Source: Gammaproteobacteria bacterium (GTDB lineage: Bacteria > Pseudomonadota > Gammaproteobacteria > Chromatiales > Chromatiaceae). Taken from it: 35,187 nucleotides of DNA. Positions 35,062 through 35,187 of this stretch are shown piece after piece. Position numbers and translations under genes: made by a program. The notes below the pieces were generated by a model, which worked only from the letters and a program-made list of their open reading frames with translations, did no database searches and was not told the DNA's origin. The DNA lies in NCBI GenBank assembly GCA_011390365.1, contig JAABSM010000038.1, positions 1 to 35,187 of the forward strand, in the 5' to 3' direction. Position 1 is the first letter of the stretch; every line of letters starts with the position of its first letter.

Positions 35062-35187
35062 CTACGCGCAACGCTTTTTATTGTAGTGAAATTCATTTAC
35101 GCTCGACCTCCGCTTTTTCCGCGGGAATGAGCGCCCTGGCCTGACCGGCTCTACCTCCGCTACAATCTCAGTGAGTAATCGCAAAAG
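35062..35187 (-). CDS. C-terminal part of a probable transposase (IS4-like), cut by the window edge
   Basis: The open frame runs from the window edge to a TAG at 35062 and encodes 41 residues including EVEPVRPGRSFPRKKRRSS. The RPGRSFPRKKR segment resembles the basic tail of IS4-family transposases; no catalytic residue is visible. Identity is uncertain because only the tail is present. Confidence 0.4.
   Translation of the reverse strand, partial: LLRLLTEIVAEVEPVRPGRSFPRKKRRSSVNEFHYNKKRCA

Overview
The window reads as chromosomal DNA of a GC-rich gammaproteobacterium. The strongest evidence is the order dusB-fis-purH-purD, biotin synthesis through BioC/BioH with bioB divergent from comF, a proteobacterial-type BirA operator, and YidD, TgpA, RecB and OmpA-like proteins typical of that class. 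A sulfur- or Chromatiales-type host would fit the accessory content (NspC, DISARM, dense palindromic repeats), but that is a guess and no genus can be read from the sequence.

Layout. 1-3.1 kb: decayed defence-type genes. A fragment of a STAND/NACHT-FGE protein (+) faces an nSTAND-FGE gene (-) that lacks its N-terminus, with a cluster of perfect hairpins between them. 3.1-7.7 kb (-): a cell-envelope block encoding DUF58, TgpA-like transglutaminase, a lipoprotein and an M23 peptidase. 7.9-11.4 kb (+): a DUF1451 zinc-ribbon protein, a VanZ-like membrane protein, an NAD(P)H-dependent FMN reductase and an unrecognised CxxC protein. 11.4-11.9 kb: a gene-free mosaic of repeats. 11.9-18.9 kb (-): recB without recC or recD, nspC, tRNA-Arg(CCT), an OmpA-family lipoprotein, a zinc-ribbon protein and yidD. 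19.2-21.2 kb (+): an outer-membrane barrel and a Wza-type export protein, with no glycosyltransferases. 21.2-26.4 kb (-): a radical SAM protein and dusB-fis-purH-purD. 26.4-31.9 kb (-): bioB-[DUF559 cassette]-bioF-bioH-bioC-bioD, controlled by a promoter overlapped by a BirA operator. 32.0-33.2 kb (+): comF and folB. 33.2-35.2 kb (-): a graveyard holding the start of DISARM drmA joined to the end of drmC, two orphan antitoxins between near-identical 39-bp hairpin repeats, duplicated fragments of a short protein, and the end of a probable transposase.

The housekeeping genes look intact. The interest lies at the two ends and between genes. At least five families of palindromic repeat sit in spacers and inside operons. 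One family is a composite with reproducible module order (a CAAGC/GCTTG hairpin, a GTCTTG/CAAGAC junction, then GCATTCCCA...GGGAACGAG). It occurs twice, about 11 kb apart and in opposite orientation, and relatives lie at the broken ends of the defence genes. A second family frames a DUF559 endonuclease gene as an inverted pair and looks like a small cassette inserted in the biotin operon. All assignments rest on reading motifs by eye; no search was run.
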